Positions 34,749 through 43,953 of a stretch of 64,000 bases of DNA are shown here, piece by piece; position 1 is the first letter of the stretch; the number at the start of each line of letters is the position of its first letter. Both the position numbers and the translations under genes were made by a program. Origin of the DNA: Candidatus Mcinerneyibacterium aminivorans (GTDB lineage Bacteria > Macinerneyibacteriota > Macinerneyibacteria > Macinerneyibacteriales > Macinerneyibacteriaceae); contig VSIX01000065.1 of NCBI GenBank assembly GCA_008086245.1, forward strand, positions 31,295 to 95,294, read 5' to 3'. The notes under the pieces were generated by a model. The model was not told the DNA's origin, ran no database searches, and saw only the letters and a list, made by a program, of their open reading frames with translations.

Positions 34749-36056
34749 ATGGAAAAAGTAAACGCTAAAAATGTACACAAGGTTCTTGGTAAACACATGA
34801 TAGCAGATGGACTTGATGTGGTTTATGATCCTTTGAAAAGTGAAGGAAGTTATTTCTATGATGCAAAAAGAGATAAAAAGTATTTAGATTTATTTTCCTT
34901 TTTTGCCTCATTACCAATCAGTCACGGTCATCCTAAAGTTTTTAATGAAGAGTTTAAAAACAAACTTGGTGAAAATGCATTTGTAAAACCATCCAATAGT
35001 GATATCTACACCAAAGAGCTTGCTGAGTTTGCAGATACAATGGCAGAGCTGACAATGCCGGAATATATGAAATATCAATTTTTTATTTCCGGAGGTGCTT
35101 TAGCTGTTGAAAATGCTTTAAAAGTAGCTTTTGACTGGAAAGCAAGGAAAAATAAAGAAAAAGGATACAAAAACACTGAAGATTTTAAAGTTCTTCATTT
35201 TAAACAGGCTTTTCATGGAAGAACAGGGTATACTCTTTCACTAACCAACACTTTTGATCCGAGAAAAACCCAATATTTCCCAAAATTTGACTGGCCTAGA
35301 GTAGATAATCCTAAGGCTGAATTTCCTATTGAAGACAATATTGAGAAAATTAAAGAAAAGGAAGAAAAAGTATTGTCCAAAATCAAAAAGATTGTTGCTG
35401 AACAGAAAAATGATATTGCTGCACTTATTATCGAGCCTGTTCAGGGTGAAGGTGGAGATAATCATTTCAGAAGTGAATTCATGCAGGCAATTGAAAAAAT
35501 ATGTGATGAAAATGAAATATTTTTTGTTGTTGACGAGGTTCAATCAGGCATGGGCTTAACAGGAAAATGGTGGGCTCATCAGCATTACGGTGTAACTCCC
35601 GATGCTCTGGCATTTGGTAAAAAATCTCAGGTTTGTGGAATTTTTGTAGGCGAAAAAGTTGATGAAGTAGAAAATCATGTATTTAAAGAATCAAGCAGAA
35701 TTAATTCCACCTGGGGTGGAAACCTTATTGATATGGTACGGGCTCAGAGATATCTGGAAATAATTGATGAAGATAATCTGGTTGAAAATGCAGCGAAAAT
35801 GGGAGAAAAATTATTAGAAGGAATTAAAAATTTAGATGGTAATATATCCAATATCAGAGGTAAAGGATTAATGATTGCTTTTGATTTAAAAGATTCAGAA
35901 ACCAGAGATAGGTATAAAGAACTGTTATTTGAGGAAGGTGCGATAGTTCTTGGGTGCGGAGAAAAATCAATAAGATTACGACCTTTCCTGGATATTACTG
36001 AAGAAGAAGTTAAAGATGCTCTTGACATTCTGCAAAAAGCATTAAATAGACTGTAA
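34749..36056 (+). CDS. lat: L-lysine 6-aminotransferase (LAT type)
   Basis: A 435-residue class III PLP aminotransferase with the specific phrases of L-lysine epsilon-aminotransferase: FFISGGALAVENALKVAFDW, HFKQAFHGRTGYTLSLTNT and ALIIEPVQGEGGDNHF. It also has FVVDEVQSGMG, the PLP lysine in AFGKKSQVCG (Lys291 or Lys292) and STWGGNLIDMVR. LAT converts lysine plus 2-oxoglutarate to aminoadipate semialdehyde, which cyclises to piperideine-6-carboxylate. It is best known from aerobic actinomycetes and Bacteroidetes, so a lone copy in an anaerobe is notable. No dehydrogenase for the semialdehyde is adjacent. It has its own promoter, a strong AAGGAGG ribosome site and a terminator after the stop. 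Confidence 0.85.
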   Translation: MEKVNAKNVHKVLGKHMIADGLDVVYDPLKSEGSYFYDAKRDKKYLDLFSFFASLPISHGHPKVFNEEFKNKLGENAFVKPSNSDIYTKELAEFADTMAELTMPEYMKYQFFISGGALAVENALKVAFDWKARKNKEKGYKNTEDFKVLHFKQAFHGRTGYTLSLTNTFDPRKTQYFPKFDWPRVDNPKAEFPIEDNIEKIKEKEEKVLSKIKKIVAEQKNDIAALIIEPVQGEGGDNHFRSEFMQAIEKICDENEIFFVVDEVQSGMGLTGKWWAHQHYGVTPDALAFGKKSQVCGIFVGEKVDEVENHVFKESSRINSTWGGNLIDMVRAQRYLEIIDEDNLVENAAKMGEKLLEGIKNLDGNISNIRGKGLMIAFDLKDSETRDRYKELLFEEGAIVLGCGEKSIRLRPFLDITEEEVKDALDILQKALNRL

Positions 36057-36078
36057 ATAGAATTATAAATATCAATTT

Positions 36079-36114
36079 AAAACTCCTGTTCCGATTAGGG
36101 GCAGGAGTTTTTTT
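36079..36114 (+). terminator. terminator after lysine aminotransferase
   Basis: Stem AACTCCTG/CAGGAGTT with an interior TTCC...GGGG pairing, followed by TTTTTTTA. On the minus strand it could also stop the STAS-gene transcript ending at 36182. Confidence 0.85.
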
Positions 36115-36181
36115 ATTTACAGCAAAATAAATTTTAATTTAATAGTTTATAAGTAATTTATTGAATTACACAGAAAAATAC

Positions 36182-36697
36182 TCAATTATTGCAATCATTA
36201 TGATTTCCATACTGCTTTCTAAATATTTCTACTACATCTTTAAAAGTTTCTTTATTCTTTTCATTTAATTCAAATAAAGCTTCGTGAGCATCCATGATCA
36301 TTTTGCCCATGTCAGTATCAAGGTTGTCTCTATCATCAATAGAAATTTCATTAAGCTCATCAATATCGTTGGGATAGCGTCTGATTATATGAAAGACTTT
36401 ATTGAATCCTACTCCTTTTAATATATGATTAATATTTTCCTTATTGGAAATTATAGTAGGTTTTTTATCCCTTGTATTGAGCAAATAATTAGCCATTTTG
36501 GCAAGAAGACCTAGGCAGGTGCTATCAAGATATTCAGTTTCACGGAGATCTATTATGATATTTTCAATAGTATTTTTTCCGAAGATAAGGGTGATAAACT
36601 TATCGAGATCAGGACACATGGTATATCTTACTTCCCCAACAAGTTTAATTATGTATGTGTGATTATGCTTAAAATAAAGAAAATTTTCATTGCTCAA
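36182..36697 (-). CDS. STAS-domain anti-anti-sigma factor-like protein
   Basis: A 171-residue protein. Residues about 10-110 form a STAS domain with the phosphorylatable Ser in TEYLDSTCLGLLAKM (Ser59) and the ENIIIDLRET strand. A C-terminal extension of about 60 charged helical residues includes NLDTDMGKMIMDAHEALFEL. STAS proteins bind RsbW-type kinases and release sigma factors when dephosphorylated. No kinase or sigma gene is adjacent. The PP2C phosphatase at 21820-24189 and the RsbW-like protein at 61060-61479 could be partners in trans. The start is a TTG with GGAG five bases upstream; the ATG inside this region is in another frame. Confidence 0.82.
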   Translation of the reverse strand: MSNENFLYFKHNHTYIIKLVGEVRYTMCPDLDKFITLIFGKNTIENIIIDLRETEYLDSTCLGLLAKMANYLLNTRDKKPTIISNKENINHILKGVGFNKVFHIIRRYPNDIDELNEISIDDRDNLDTDMGKMIMDAHEALFELNEKNKETFKDVVEIFRKQYGNHNDCNN

Positions 36698-36984
36698 AAT
36701 AACTCCTTATTATTCTCATTTAAATTTAATTCTCTTTCATATATACCTAAATTATAACTTTTATTTGAAATATTTCAAGACATAAGCACACAATAGACAA
36801 TTAAATTGAAGCTATTTTTGTTTTTATATGGAATTTCTTTATTATTAAAAAACATTATCTGAATGCTGTAGTACACTATCGAAAACTTTTTTTATTAATA
36901 TAATAAATTAGAATTGTATAATTATTATTTCATTGAATAAAATCCAAATTTAACATATAATTAAACAAAATAAGGAGGGGGATT

Positions 36985-38319
36985 ATGAAAAAAATATTTT
37001 TTTTAGCTATTTTATGTATTTTAGCAACCCTGAGTTTTGCAGATGGCAATTTGACTGTTTATAATGGGAATTATGGACTTTATAATGAGGTATTTGAACT
37101 TGATTTAAAAAGAGGTACCCATGATGATTACAGTTTGAGAAAGGTGCCTACCAAAATTGATACAGGTTCTATTTTAATTTTTCCCCAAAATTATAAAAAT
37201 CAAATTGAAATATTAGAACAAAATTATGATTATGACCTTGTAAACATGAATAAATTGATAGATAAATTACTTGGAAGCGAGGTGGAATTTTTAACTAAAG
37301 GCGGCAAACAGTATAAAGGAAAACTTATCTCTACTTATGGAAATAATATTCTACTGGAAAAAAATGATAAATATATTTCAATTGATACAGATGAAATTAG
37401 AGAGTTTTTGTTTCAGGGAAGTAATAATTTGATCATCGAACCAACCCTATCCTGGAAAATTAAAAGTAATACTTCCAGAGATGTTGATTTTAAGATTTCA
37501 TATCTTATGAATGATATTACCTGGAAAGCAAAATACAATTTAAATCTGAATGAAAATGAAAAAGAAGGTGTTTTAAACAGCTGGATTATGCTGAAAAATA
37601 ATAGCGGCAAAATGTTTGAGGATGTGAATTTGCAGTTAATGGCAGGAGATGTACAAAAAGTTTCTCAGGCAGAAGGACCTCAGCTGAGAACAAAAATGAT
37701 GGTAGATGAAGCCAGAAGAGATGTAAGTGAAGAAAAAATTTCGGAATATCACTTATATACAGTTGAAAGACCGATATCTATAAATAATAATCAAAATAAG
37801 GAAATTCCTCTTTTTAGTCCGGTGGAAATAAAAGTTGAAAAAAAATTAACCTATATCATTAGTCAGAATAATAAAGATGTAAATGTTTCTATGGAGTTTG
37901 ATAATACTAAAGCGAATAACCTGGGTATTGCCATGCCTGCGGGTGTTGTTTCCGTATACAAAAAGGATAGTAATGATAGATCCCAATTTTTGGGGGAAGA
38001 CAGTATAGATCATACACCACGAAACGAAAAAATTTCAGTTAATATTGGAAATGCTTTTGATGTTATAGGAGAAACTGAGCTTCAATCAAGGGTGAAGCTT
38101 TCCGATGGTGTTTATAAATATATATATAAGGTAACATTAAAAAATAGAAAAAAGGAAGGAACTGAAGTAGTTGCTATTTTTAGAAGAAATAGTTATATGC
38201 AATTAATTAATAGTGATGTAAAAACAGAAGATCCCGAAAGTACAAATCTGAGATTTAATATTTATTTAAAAGCTGATGAGGAAAAAAGCTTTACTTTTGC
38301 TATTAAAACTGCCTACTAA
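36985..38319 (+). CDS. exported DUF4139 domain-containing protein
   Basis: A 444-residue exported protein. The signal peptide is KKIFFLAILCILATLSFA, followed by a short mature N-terminus in the style of DUF4139/DUF4140 proteins: LTVYNGNYGLYNEVFELDL, then VPTKIDTGSILIFP. The central part has LEPTLSWKI-like strands (here IIEPTLSWKIKSNTSRDVDFKISY), and the C-terminus reads KADEEKSFTFAIKTAY. The proteins are mainly beta-sheet and found in the envelope of many diderm bacteria. The function is unknown. A strong AAGGAGGGGG ribosome site is present. The upstream 287-base gap is AT-rich with a candidate TATAAT at 36917-36922 but no clear -35. It is followed 19 bases later by a radical-SAM gene. Confidence 0.8.
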   Translation: MKKIFFLAILCILATLSFADGNLTVYNGNYGLYNEVFELDLKRGTHDDYSLRKVPTKIDTGSILIFPQNYKNQIEILEQNYDYDLVNMNKLIDKLLGSEVEFLTKGGKQYKGKLISTYGNNILLEKNDKYISIDTDEIREFLFQGSNNLIIEPTLSWKIKSNTSRDVDFKISYLMNDITWKAKYNLNLNENEKEGVLNSWIMLKNNSGKMFEDVNLQLMAGDVQKVSQAEGPQLRTKMMVDEARRDVSEEKISEYHLYTVERPISINNNQNKEIPLFSPVEIKVEKKLTYIISQNNKDVNVSMEFDNTKANNLGIAMPAGVVSVYKKDSNDRSQFLGEDSIDHTPRNEKISVNIGNAFDVIGETELQSRVKLSDGVYKYIYKVTLKNRKKEGTEVVAIFRRNSYMQLINSDVKTEDPESTNLRFNIYLKADEEKSFTFAIKTAY

Positions 38320-38338
38320 TACAAACAATAAATAATTT

Positions 38339-39598
38339 ATGCTAAAAATAATTGAAGTTGAAAAAAATTCACAAAGTTATAAAAAAGGTATAAGAGAAAA
38401 CGACATTATAGAGAAAATTAATGGATATGAAGCTGTTGATCAGTTAGATATTTTATATTATTCTAACTTTGAAAATATAGAGATTGAAATTAAAAATAAA
38501 GGGAAGTTTTTTCTCAATACAGAAAATTTAGGATTAACTGTAGAGAATTTTAAAATTAGAAGATGTAATAACAATTGCATCTTCTGTTTTGTATCTCAAA
38601 TGCCGGATGGATGCAGGAAATCTCTTTACATAAAAGATGATGATTACAGGCTTTCTTTTCTTTATGGAGCCTATATAACATTAAACAATATGACTGAGAA
38701 AGATTATAAAAGAATAGATAGGCTGAATCTGTCTCCTCTTTATGTTTCTGTGCATACCGTGGACAAAAGATTAAGAGCTGACATTTTAAAATCAAAAAAG
38801 ATAATAAATATAAAAAAGAAATTAAAAAAACTGAAGGATATGAATATTTTGCTTCACACTCAAGTTGTCTTAATGCCGGGAATAAATGATGGAGAAAACT
38901 TAATCGAAACACTCGATTTTTTAACGGGATTATATCCTGCTGTTCAAACAGTAAGTTTGGTCCCTGTAGGATTAACATGTTTTAGGGATAATATGTACTC
39001 TTTAAACGATTATAATAAAAAAGAAGCAAAAGAAGTAATCGAAATAGCAGAAAAATATCAGAACAAATTTCTTGATGAATATAAAGAACCTTTGGTTTAT
39101 ATAACTGATGAGTTTTATATTAAAGCAGATAAGGAATTTCCCGAATACAAAAAATATGAGATTTATGAAGATGGTGTAGGGATGTATCAGGTCTTTAAGG
39201 AAGAGTTTGACAGAAATTTGAATATTCTGAAAAATAAAAATTTTGATAAAAGTAAAAAAATTGGTATAATAACATCCGTTGATGGGAAAAAAGTTTTAGA
39301 AAGGTTTATAAAAAAAATTAAAAACTATGGAATAACAATTGAGCTTTTACCGGTTGTTAACGATTTTTTTGGAGAGAATATAACGGTTACAGGATTGTTA
39401 ACTGGAATAGATATTAAAAGAAAAATACAGAATATAAAAGATGATTATGATAAAATATTAATTCCCGACATAGTATTAAATGAGGAGAATCTTCTTCTTG
39501 ATGATTATCATAAAAATGATTTAATTAAAATCGGAAAAGGTAAAATAGAATTTGTAAATTCAGATGCAAAAAGTCTGATTAAAAAGGTGGCAGAATGA
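38339..39598 (+). CDS. DUF512/PDZ-containing radical SAM protein (TIGR03279 type)
   Basis: A 419-residue protein. The N-terminal PDZ-like domain (about residues 1-60) has VEKNSQSYKKGIRENDIIEKING. The radical-SAM cluster motif CxxxCxxC is in RRCNNNCIFCFVSQ. The TIM-barrel part has DDYRLSFLYGAYITLNNM, PLYVSVHTVD and LHTQVVLMPGINDGENL. The C-terminal DUF512 part has ITSVDGKKVLERF and VNDFFGENITVTGLLTG. The family is conserved in Firmicutes and Cyanobacteria without known substrate and is usually next to der, as here (overlap of 4 bases). No ribosome site is visible before the ATG (AATAAATAATTT), so translation may be inefficient or leader-dependent. Confidence 0.88.
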   Translation: MLKIIEVEKNSQSYKKGIRENDIIEKINGYEAVDQLDILYYSNFENIEIEIKNKGKFFLNTENLGLTVENFKIRRCNNNCIFCFVSQMPDGCRKSLYIKDDDYRLSFLYGAYITLNNMTEKDYKRIDRLNLSPLYVSVHTVDKRLRADILKSKKIINIKKKLKKLKDMNILLHTQVVLMPGINDGENLIETLDFLTGLYPAVQTVSLVPVGLTCFRDNMYSLNDYNKKEAKEVIEIAEKYQNKFLDEYKEPLVYITDEFYIKADKEFPEYKKYEIYEDGVGMYQVFKEEFDRNLNILKNKNFDKSKKIGIITSVDGKKVLERFIKKIKNYGITIELLPVVNDFFGENITVTGLLTGIDIKRKIQNIKDDYDKILIPDIVLNEENLLLDDYHKNDLIKIGKGKIEFVNSDAKSLIKKVAE

Positions 39599-40917
39599 AA
39601 AATATACCGTATGTTACAATTATAGGCAGAACCAATGTGGGGAAATCTACATTATTTAACAAACTAATTAGAAAGAATAAGGCAATTATTGATGACAGAC
39701 CGGGGGTAACAAGAGACCGCTTGTACGGTCATGCTAAATGGCAGAACATTCAGTTCGGCCTTATTGATACTGCAGGGCTGGCACTTGAAGAAGATGATGA
39801 TTTTGCTGAGGAGTTATATAGAAATGTTGAAATTGGAATTGAAGAGGGAGATTTAATACTTTTTCTTGTAGATGGCAAAGAGGGGCTGGCTTCTTATGAT
39901 TATGAAATTGCAGATCGTTTAAGAAAAACAGAAAAAGATATAATTTTGGTAAAAAACAAATGTGAAAAAAGGGAAGAAATTGAAAATTATTACGATCTCT
40001 ATGAGCTTGGATTTGAAGATATAATAACTGTATCGGCAAAGCATGATATAGGACTTTATGAATTGCTGGATTTGATAGTAGAAAAATTAAAGGGCAAAAC
40101 CCATGAAGAAAAAGAAACAAAAGAAGATGATTCAATAAATCTGGCAATAACCGGCAGACCAAATGTCGGGAAATCAACTCTTCTCAATACTTATTTGGGA
40201 GAATACAGAAGCGTTGTTAGCGATAAATGGGGAACAACAAGAGATATTATAGATGAAAAATTCACGAGGAACAAACAGCAGTATACTATTGTGGATACGG
40301 CTGGAATAAGAAGGAAAAGTAATATAAAAAACAAGCTTGAAAGATATATGGTAATGAGGTCTTTGAAGGCAATTGATAGATCGGATGTTATAATTCATCT
40401 GGTAGAAGGGCTGGAAGGTTTTACCAATCAGGATGATAAAATACTTGGATATGCAGATGAAAGAGGAGTAGGAATAATACTTGCAGTAAATAAATGGGAT
40501 GCCGTTGATAAAGATGAAAATACGTATACAGATTTTGTTAGGGATATAAGAAAAAAAGCTCCATTTCTTGATTATGCATCGATTCATTTTATTTCTGCAA
40601 AACATAAAAGAAATCTCTTTAAGTTGATAGATGAAGCTAAAGAAATTTTTGAAATTAATAATAAGATGGTTAAGGATAGCATTTTAAACTCATTTCTTCA
40701 GGATATAACCTCGAAATATGTTCACCCTCTTAGAAAAAATAAAAGGGTAAAGGTAAAACATATAAAACAGGTAGGGGTTAATCCGCCAACTTTTGTTTTA
40801 TTTTCAAATTATCCCGATCTCGTAAATTTTGCTTATAAAAAATATATTAAAAATAATATAAGGAGAGAGTTTGGTTTTTGGGGAGCTAACATAATGCTTA
40901 TTTTCAGAAGGAGTTAA
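39595..40917 (+). CDS. der: ribosome biogenesis GTPase Der (EngA)
   Basis: A 440-residue double GTPase acting in 50S ribosome assembly. GTPase 1 has GRTNVGKSTLFN, GVTRDRLYG, DTAGL and KNKCE (the usual NKxD reads NKCE here). GTPase 2, from about residue 183, has GRPNVGKSTLLN, TTRDIID, DTAGI and NKWD. The C-terminal KH-like domain (about 355-440) contains VNPPTFVLFSNYPDL. Both P-loops are intact. AAGGTGG precedes the ATG, which overlaps the DUF512 stop (ATGA). It is followed two bases later by plsY, the conserved clostridial order. Confidence 0.96.
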   Translation: MKNIPYVTIIGRTNVGKSTLFNKLIRKNKAIIDDRPGVTRDRLYGHAKWQNIQFGLIDTAGLALEEDDDFAEELYRNVEIGIEEGDLILFLVDGKEGLASYDYEIADRLRKTEKDIILVKNKCEKREEIENYYDLYELGFEDIITVSAKHDIGLYELLDLIVEKLKGKTHEEKETKEDDSINLAITGRPNVGKSTLLNTYLGEYRSVVSDKWGTTRDIIDEKFTRNKQQYTIVDTAGIRRKSNIKNKLERYMVMRSLKAIDRSDVIIHLVEGLEGFTNQDDKILGYADERGVGIILAVNKWDAVDKDENTYTDFVRDIRKKAPFLDYASIHFISAKHKRNLFKLIDEAKEIFEINNKMVKDSILNSFLQDITSKYVHPLRKNKRVKVKHIKQVGVNPPTFVLFSNYPDLVNFAYKKYIKNNIRREFGFWGANIMLIFRRS

Positions 40918-40919
40918 AT

Positions 40920-41504
40920 ATGGAATATATCATTGTAGGAATATTAAGCTACCTTTTGGGTGCGGTGCCATTTTCGTTCTTATCGGTGAAAGTATTTTCC
41001 GGTGAAGATATAAGAGAACACGGAAGTGGAAATGTGGGAGCAACAAATGCTTATAGAATAATTGGTAAATATGCAATTATTCCTTTTTTATTTGATATAG
41101 CAAAAGGATTCTGTTCTGTTTATTTTATTTCGCAAGTAGGTGGAGTTTCTCCATATTTTAAAGTAATTGCTGCAATTACAGTTATTGTAGGACATGTTTA
41201 TTCTGTATTTTTAAAGTTTGATGGAGGAAAGGGAGCAGCTACCGGTCTAGGTGTTATAATTGCTCTTTCTCCGCTGGGAGCCCTAACCGGTTTAGTAGTT
41301 TGGGCTGCAGTTCTTTTATTATCCAGAATCTCATCGTTTGCAACTTTAATAACAGCTGTTTATGTTTCAATATTTTCTTATCTGGCATATCCGTCCCAGA
41401 AAGAAATAAATATTTTTATTTCTATCATGGTAATATTTATTGTATTTACACATAAATCAAATATTAAAAGATTAATCAGAGGAGAGGAGAAAAAAATATT
41501 TTAA
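40920..41504 (+). CDS. plsY: glycerol-3-phosphate acyltransferase PlsY
   Basis: A 194-residue integral membrane enzyme with about five to seven transmembrane segments. The three PlsY motifs are present: motif 1 in GSGNVGATNAYR, motif 2 in FDGGKGAATGLG, and motif 3 near VFTHKSNIKRLIRGEE. It transfers acyl groups from acyl phosphate to glycerol 3-phosphate, the first step of phospholipid synthesis. A GAAGGAG ribosome site lies directly in the end of der. The radical-SAM gene starts immediately after its stop codon. Confidence 0.95.
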   Translation: MEYIIVGILSYLLGAVPFSFLSVKVFSGEDIREHGSGNVGATNAYRIIGKYAIIPFLFDIAKGFCSVYFISQVGGVSPYFKVIAAITVIVGHVYSVFLKFDGGKGAATGLGVIIALSPLGALTGLVVWAAVLLLSRISSFATLITAVYVSIFSYLAYPSQKEINIFISIMVIFIVFTHKSNIKRLIRGEEKKIF

Positions 41505-43952
41505 ATGAAAATACAGAAGTTCATTGAAAATAACATATCAAAAATTAGAAATCCTTTAAGATATCTGGGAGGAGAATATAACTCATATAACAAACCTTTA
41601 TTTGATGATATAGAAAAAGGTGTCAATGTTGTACTTGCTTTTCCGGATACCTATGAAATAGGTATGTCACATCTTGGTATAAAAATTCTATATGATGAAT
41701 TAAATAAACAGGACAATATTGCCTGTGATAGAGCTTTTTTCCCATATCCTGATATGTATAAAATGATGAAGGATAAAAATATTCCTGTATTTTCTGTAGA
41801 AAATAAAAAATCAATTAAAGATTTTGATATTATTGGATTTTCCATTCAGTATGAGTTAAGCTACAGTTCCATGCTTCAAATGCTTAAAATCAGCGAAATA
41901 AAACTTTTATCTGAGAAAAGAAAAGAATCTTCTCCCTTTATAATTGTAGGGGGACCTGTAATTTCTAATCCCGAACCTATAGCTAATTTCATTGATGTTG
42001 CTTTTATTGGGGAGGCAGAAGATGGATTGCAGGAGATTGTTCATATTATTCAAAGCGGAAGAATAAAAGGAAAAAGTAGAGAAAATATTTTAAAAAATAT
42101 TGCAGAGAACGTCAAAGGTGCTTATGTGCCAAAATTTTATACCTACAAATTTACTGATGGTCAATTTGATGGATTTGAAAAAAAACATAGTTCTATACCA
42201 GATAAAATAAAAAAAAGGAATTTTGATTTCGAAAATCATGAGTATTCAAATAATTTACTTGTTCCCAATATCGATATTGTACATAATCGGGCTGCAATTG
42301 AAATAATGAGAGGGTGCCCGAATGGATGCAGATTTTGTCATGCTGGATATTTTTACAGGCCTAAAAGAGAAAAAAAACCTGATGAGATTGTAAAAAGATC
42401 GAAAAAATTGATAGAAAATACAGGTTATGATACACTATCTTTGTTGTCACTGAGTAGTATGGATTATTCTGAGAAAAAACATCTTTTCATAAATCTCTCA
42501 AATTTTACAGATGAGAAAATGATTTCTCTTGAAGTACCATCATCTAGAATTGATAAACTGGATGAACATACATTGGATAATTTACAAAGTATAAAAAGTA
42601 GCAATATAACTCTTGCCATAGAGGCAGCAACTGATAGATTGCGTAATGTGATCAATAAAAATATAACTGAAAAGGATATCGAGGAAACCGTTGAACTTGT
42701 GAAGAAAAAAAATCTTAAGGGGTTAAAATTATATTTTATGATAGGTCTCCCCACAGAAACCGACGAAGATATTAAAGCAATTCCTGATCTGGTAAATAAA
42801 ATTAGAAATAAAATAAATAAATTAAGTGTTTCTGTATCTGTATTTAGTCCCAAGGTACATACTCCCTTTCAGTGGGAAAAACAACTTTCAGGAGAAAAAT
42901 TGGAAAGTATTCATGAATATTTAAGAAATAACATTAAAAGAGGAATAAAATTAAGCTGGAATGATGAATTTAAGTCTTTTTTAGAGGGAGTTTTTGCAAG
43001 AGGGGATAGAAGATTAACATCACTTTTACAGGATGCTGTTCTTGAAGATATTTATCTGGACGGATGGAATGATTATATAAAAAAAGATAGATGGAAAAGT
43101 TTACTAAAAAAACACCGAATTGATAGAGGCTATCTGGATGAAATCGATATAAATGAGAAACTACCCTGGGATATTATCGATATTGGAGTTAGTAAGAGTT
43201 TTTTAAAGGCAGAAAAAAATAAAGCTTATAAGGAAATAAAAACCGATGAATGCAGTAAAGGGTGTAGAAAATGCGGGGTTTGTAATGAAAATATCCAGTT
43301 AAATGAAGCAGATGTGACATCGGATGTAGTTAGAAAGAAAATTGACAAGTTTGATTATAAAAGCAAGTATAAATATATTGTTTATTTTAGCAGATTAAAC
43401 AATATGAGATATCTTTCCCACAGAGATATGATCAATCTGATCAATTACTCATTAATTAGGGCGGATTTGCCATTAATTTTTACACAGGGATACAATCCAC
43501 ACCCCAAACTGAGTTTCTATAACCCGCCTCCTCTTGGAGTAGCAGTAAAAAACGATTTCTTCGTACTTAGAACATTTGAAGAAATTGATATGGATGCAAA
43601 AGAATTATCTGGATATTTTCCTGATAATTTCTGTATAAAGAAAATTAAATATGTGGATAGGAATTATTCTACAAAACCGTTTAAAATTGAAAAAATTTCC
43701 TTTGATTATGCCCAAAAAAGTTTTAAAAGGTTAAAAAAGGGTAAAAAGGAATATTTTGATACCAAAAAAGATAAGAATATTAAGATAACTGGAATAAAAA
43801 AAGTTAAAAAAATTGATAAGAGGATAATTTTTTTATATGATAATAGAAAAGATTCGTTAAAAAGAATTTTTAAATATATTTTTGGGAACGAATTTGTTGA
43901 GTTTGATAAAATAAATGCAATCAGAGAGCAAATATTAAGGAAGGATGATTAA
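41505..43952 (+). CDS. fused TIGR03960 B12-binding-like radical SAM protein with DUF2344 domain
   Basis: An 815-residue two-part protein. Residues 1 to about 590 form a YgiQ-like radical-SAM protein with a B12-binding-like N-terminus (VVLAFPDTYEIGMSHLGIKIL, IVGGPVISNPEPIANFIDV). The cluster motif is in EIMRGCPNGCRFCHAGYFYRP, and a Cys-rich segment (ECSKGCRKCGVC) sits near residue 585. Residues about 620-815 are a DUF2344 domain (VYFSRLNNMRYLSHRDM, FTQGYNPHPKLSFYNPPPLG). Both parts often occur as neighbours or fusions and precede rng. A role in tRNA/rRNA modification is suspected but unproven. GGAGAGGAG lies upstream. It ends one base before the RNase G start. Confidence 0.88.
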   Translation: MKIQKFIENNISKIRNPLRYLGGEYNSYNKPLFDDIEKGVNVVLAFPDTYEIGMSHLGIKILYDELNKQDNIACDRAFFPYPDMYKMMKDKNIPVFSVENKKSIKDFDIIGFSIQYELSYSSMLQMLKISEIKLLSEKRKESSPFIIVGGPVISNPEPIANFIDVAFIGEAEDGLQEIVHIIQSGRIKGKSRENILKNIAENVKGAYVPKFYTYKFTDGQFDGFEKKHSSIPDKIKKRNFDFENHEYSNNLLVPNIDIVHNRAAIEIMRGCPNGCRFCHAGYFYRPKREKKPDEIVKRSKKLIENTGYDTLSLLSLSSMDYSEKKHLFINLSNFTDEKMISLEVPSSRIDKLDEHTLDNLQSIKSSNITLAIEAATDRLRNVINKNITEKDIEETVELVKKKNLKGLKLYFMIGLPTETDEDIKAIPDLVNKIRNKINKLSVSVSVFSPKVHTPFQWEKQLSGEKLESIHEYLRNNIKRGIKLSWNDEFKSFLEGVFARGDRRLTSLLQDAVLEDIYLDGWNDYIKKDRWKSLLKKHRIDRGYLDEIDINEKLPWDIIDIGVSKSFLKAEKNKAYKEIKTDECSKGCRKCGVCNENIQLNEADVTSDVVRKKIDKFDYKSKYKYIVYFSRLNNMRYLSHRDMINLINYSLIRADLPLIFTQGYNPHPKLSFYNPPPLGVAVKNDFFVLRTFEEIDMDAKELSGYFPDNFCIKKIKYVDRNYSTKPFKIEKISFDYAQKSFKRLKKGKKEYFDTKKDKNIKITGIKKVKKIDKRIIFLYDNRKDSLKRIFKYIFGNEFVEFDKINAIREQILRKDD

Positions 43953-43953
43953 A

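Noticed and set aside
40174..40605. Minus-strand 143-codon frame within der
   Set aside because: It lies opposite the conserved second GTPase domain of Der, with no supporting site or family.
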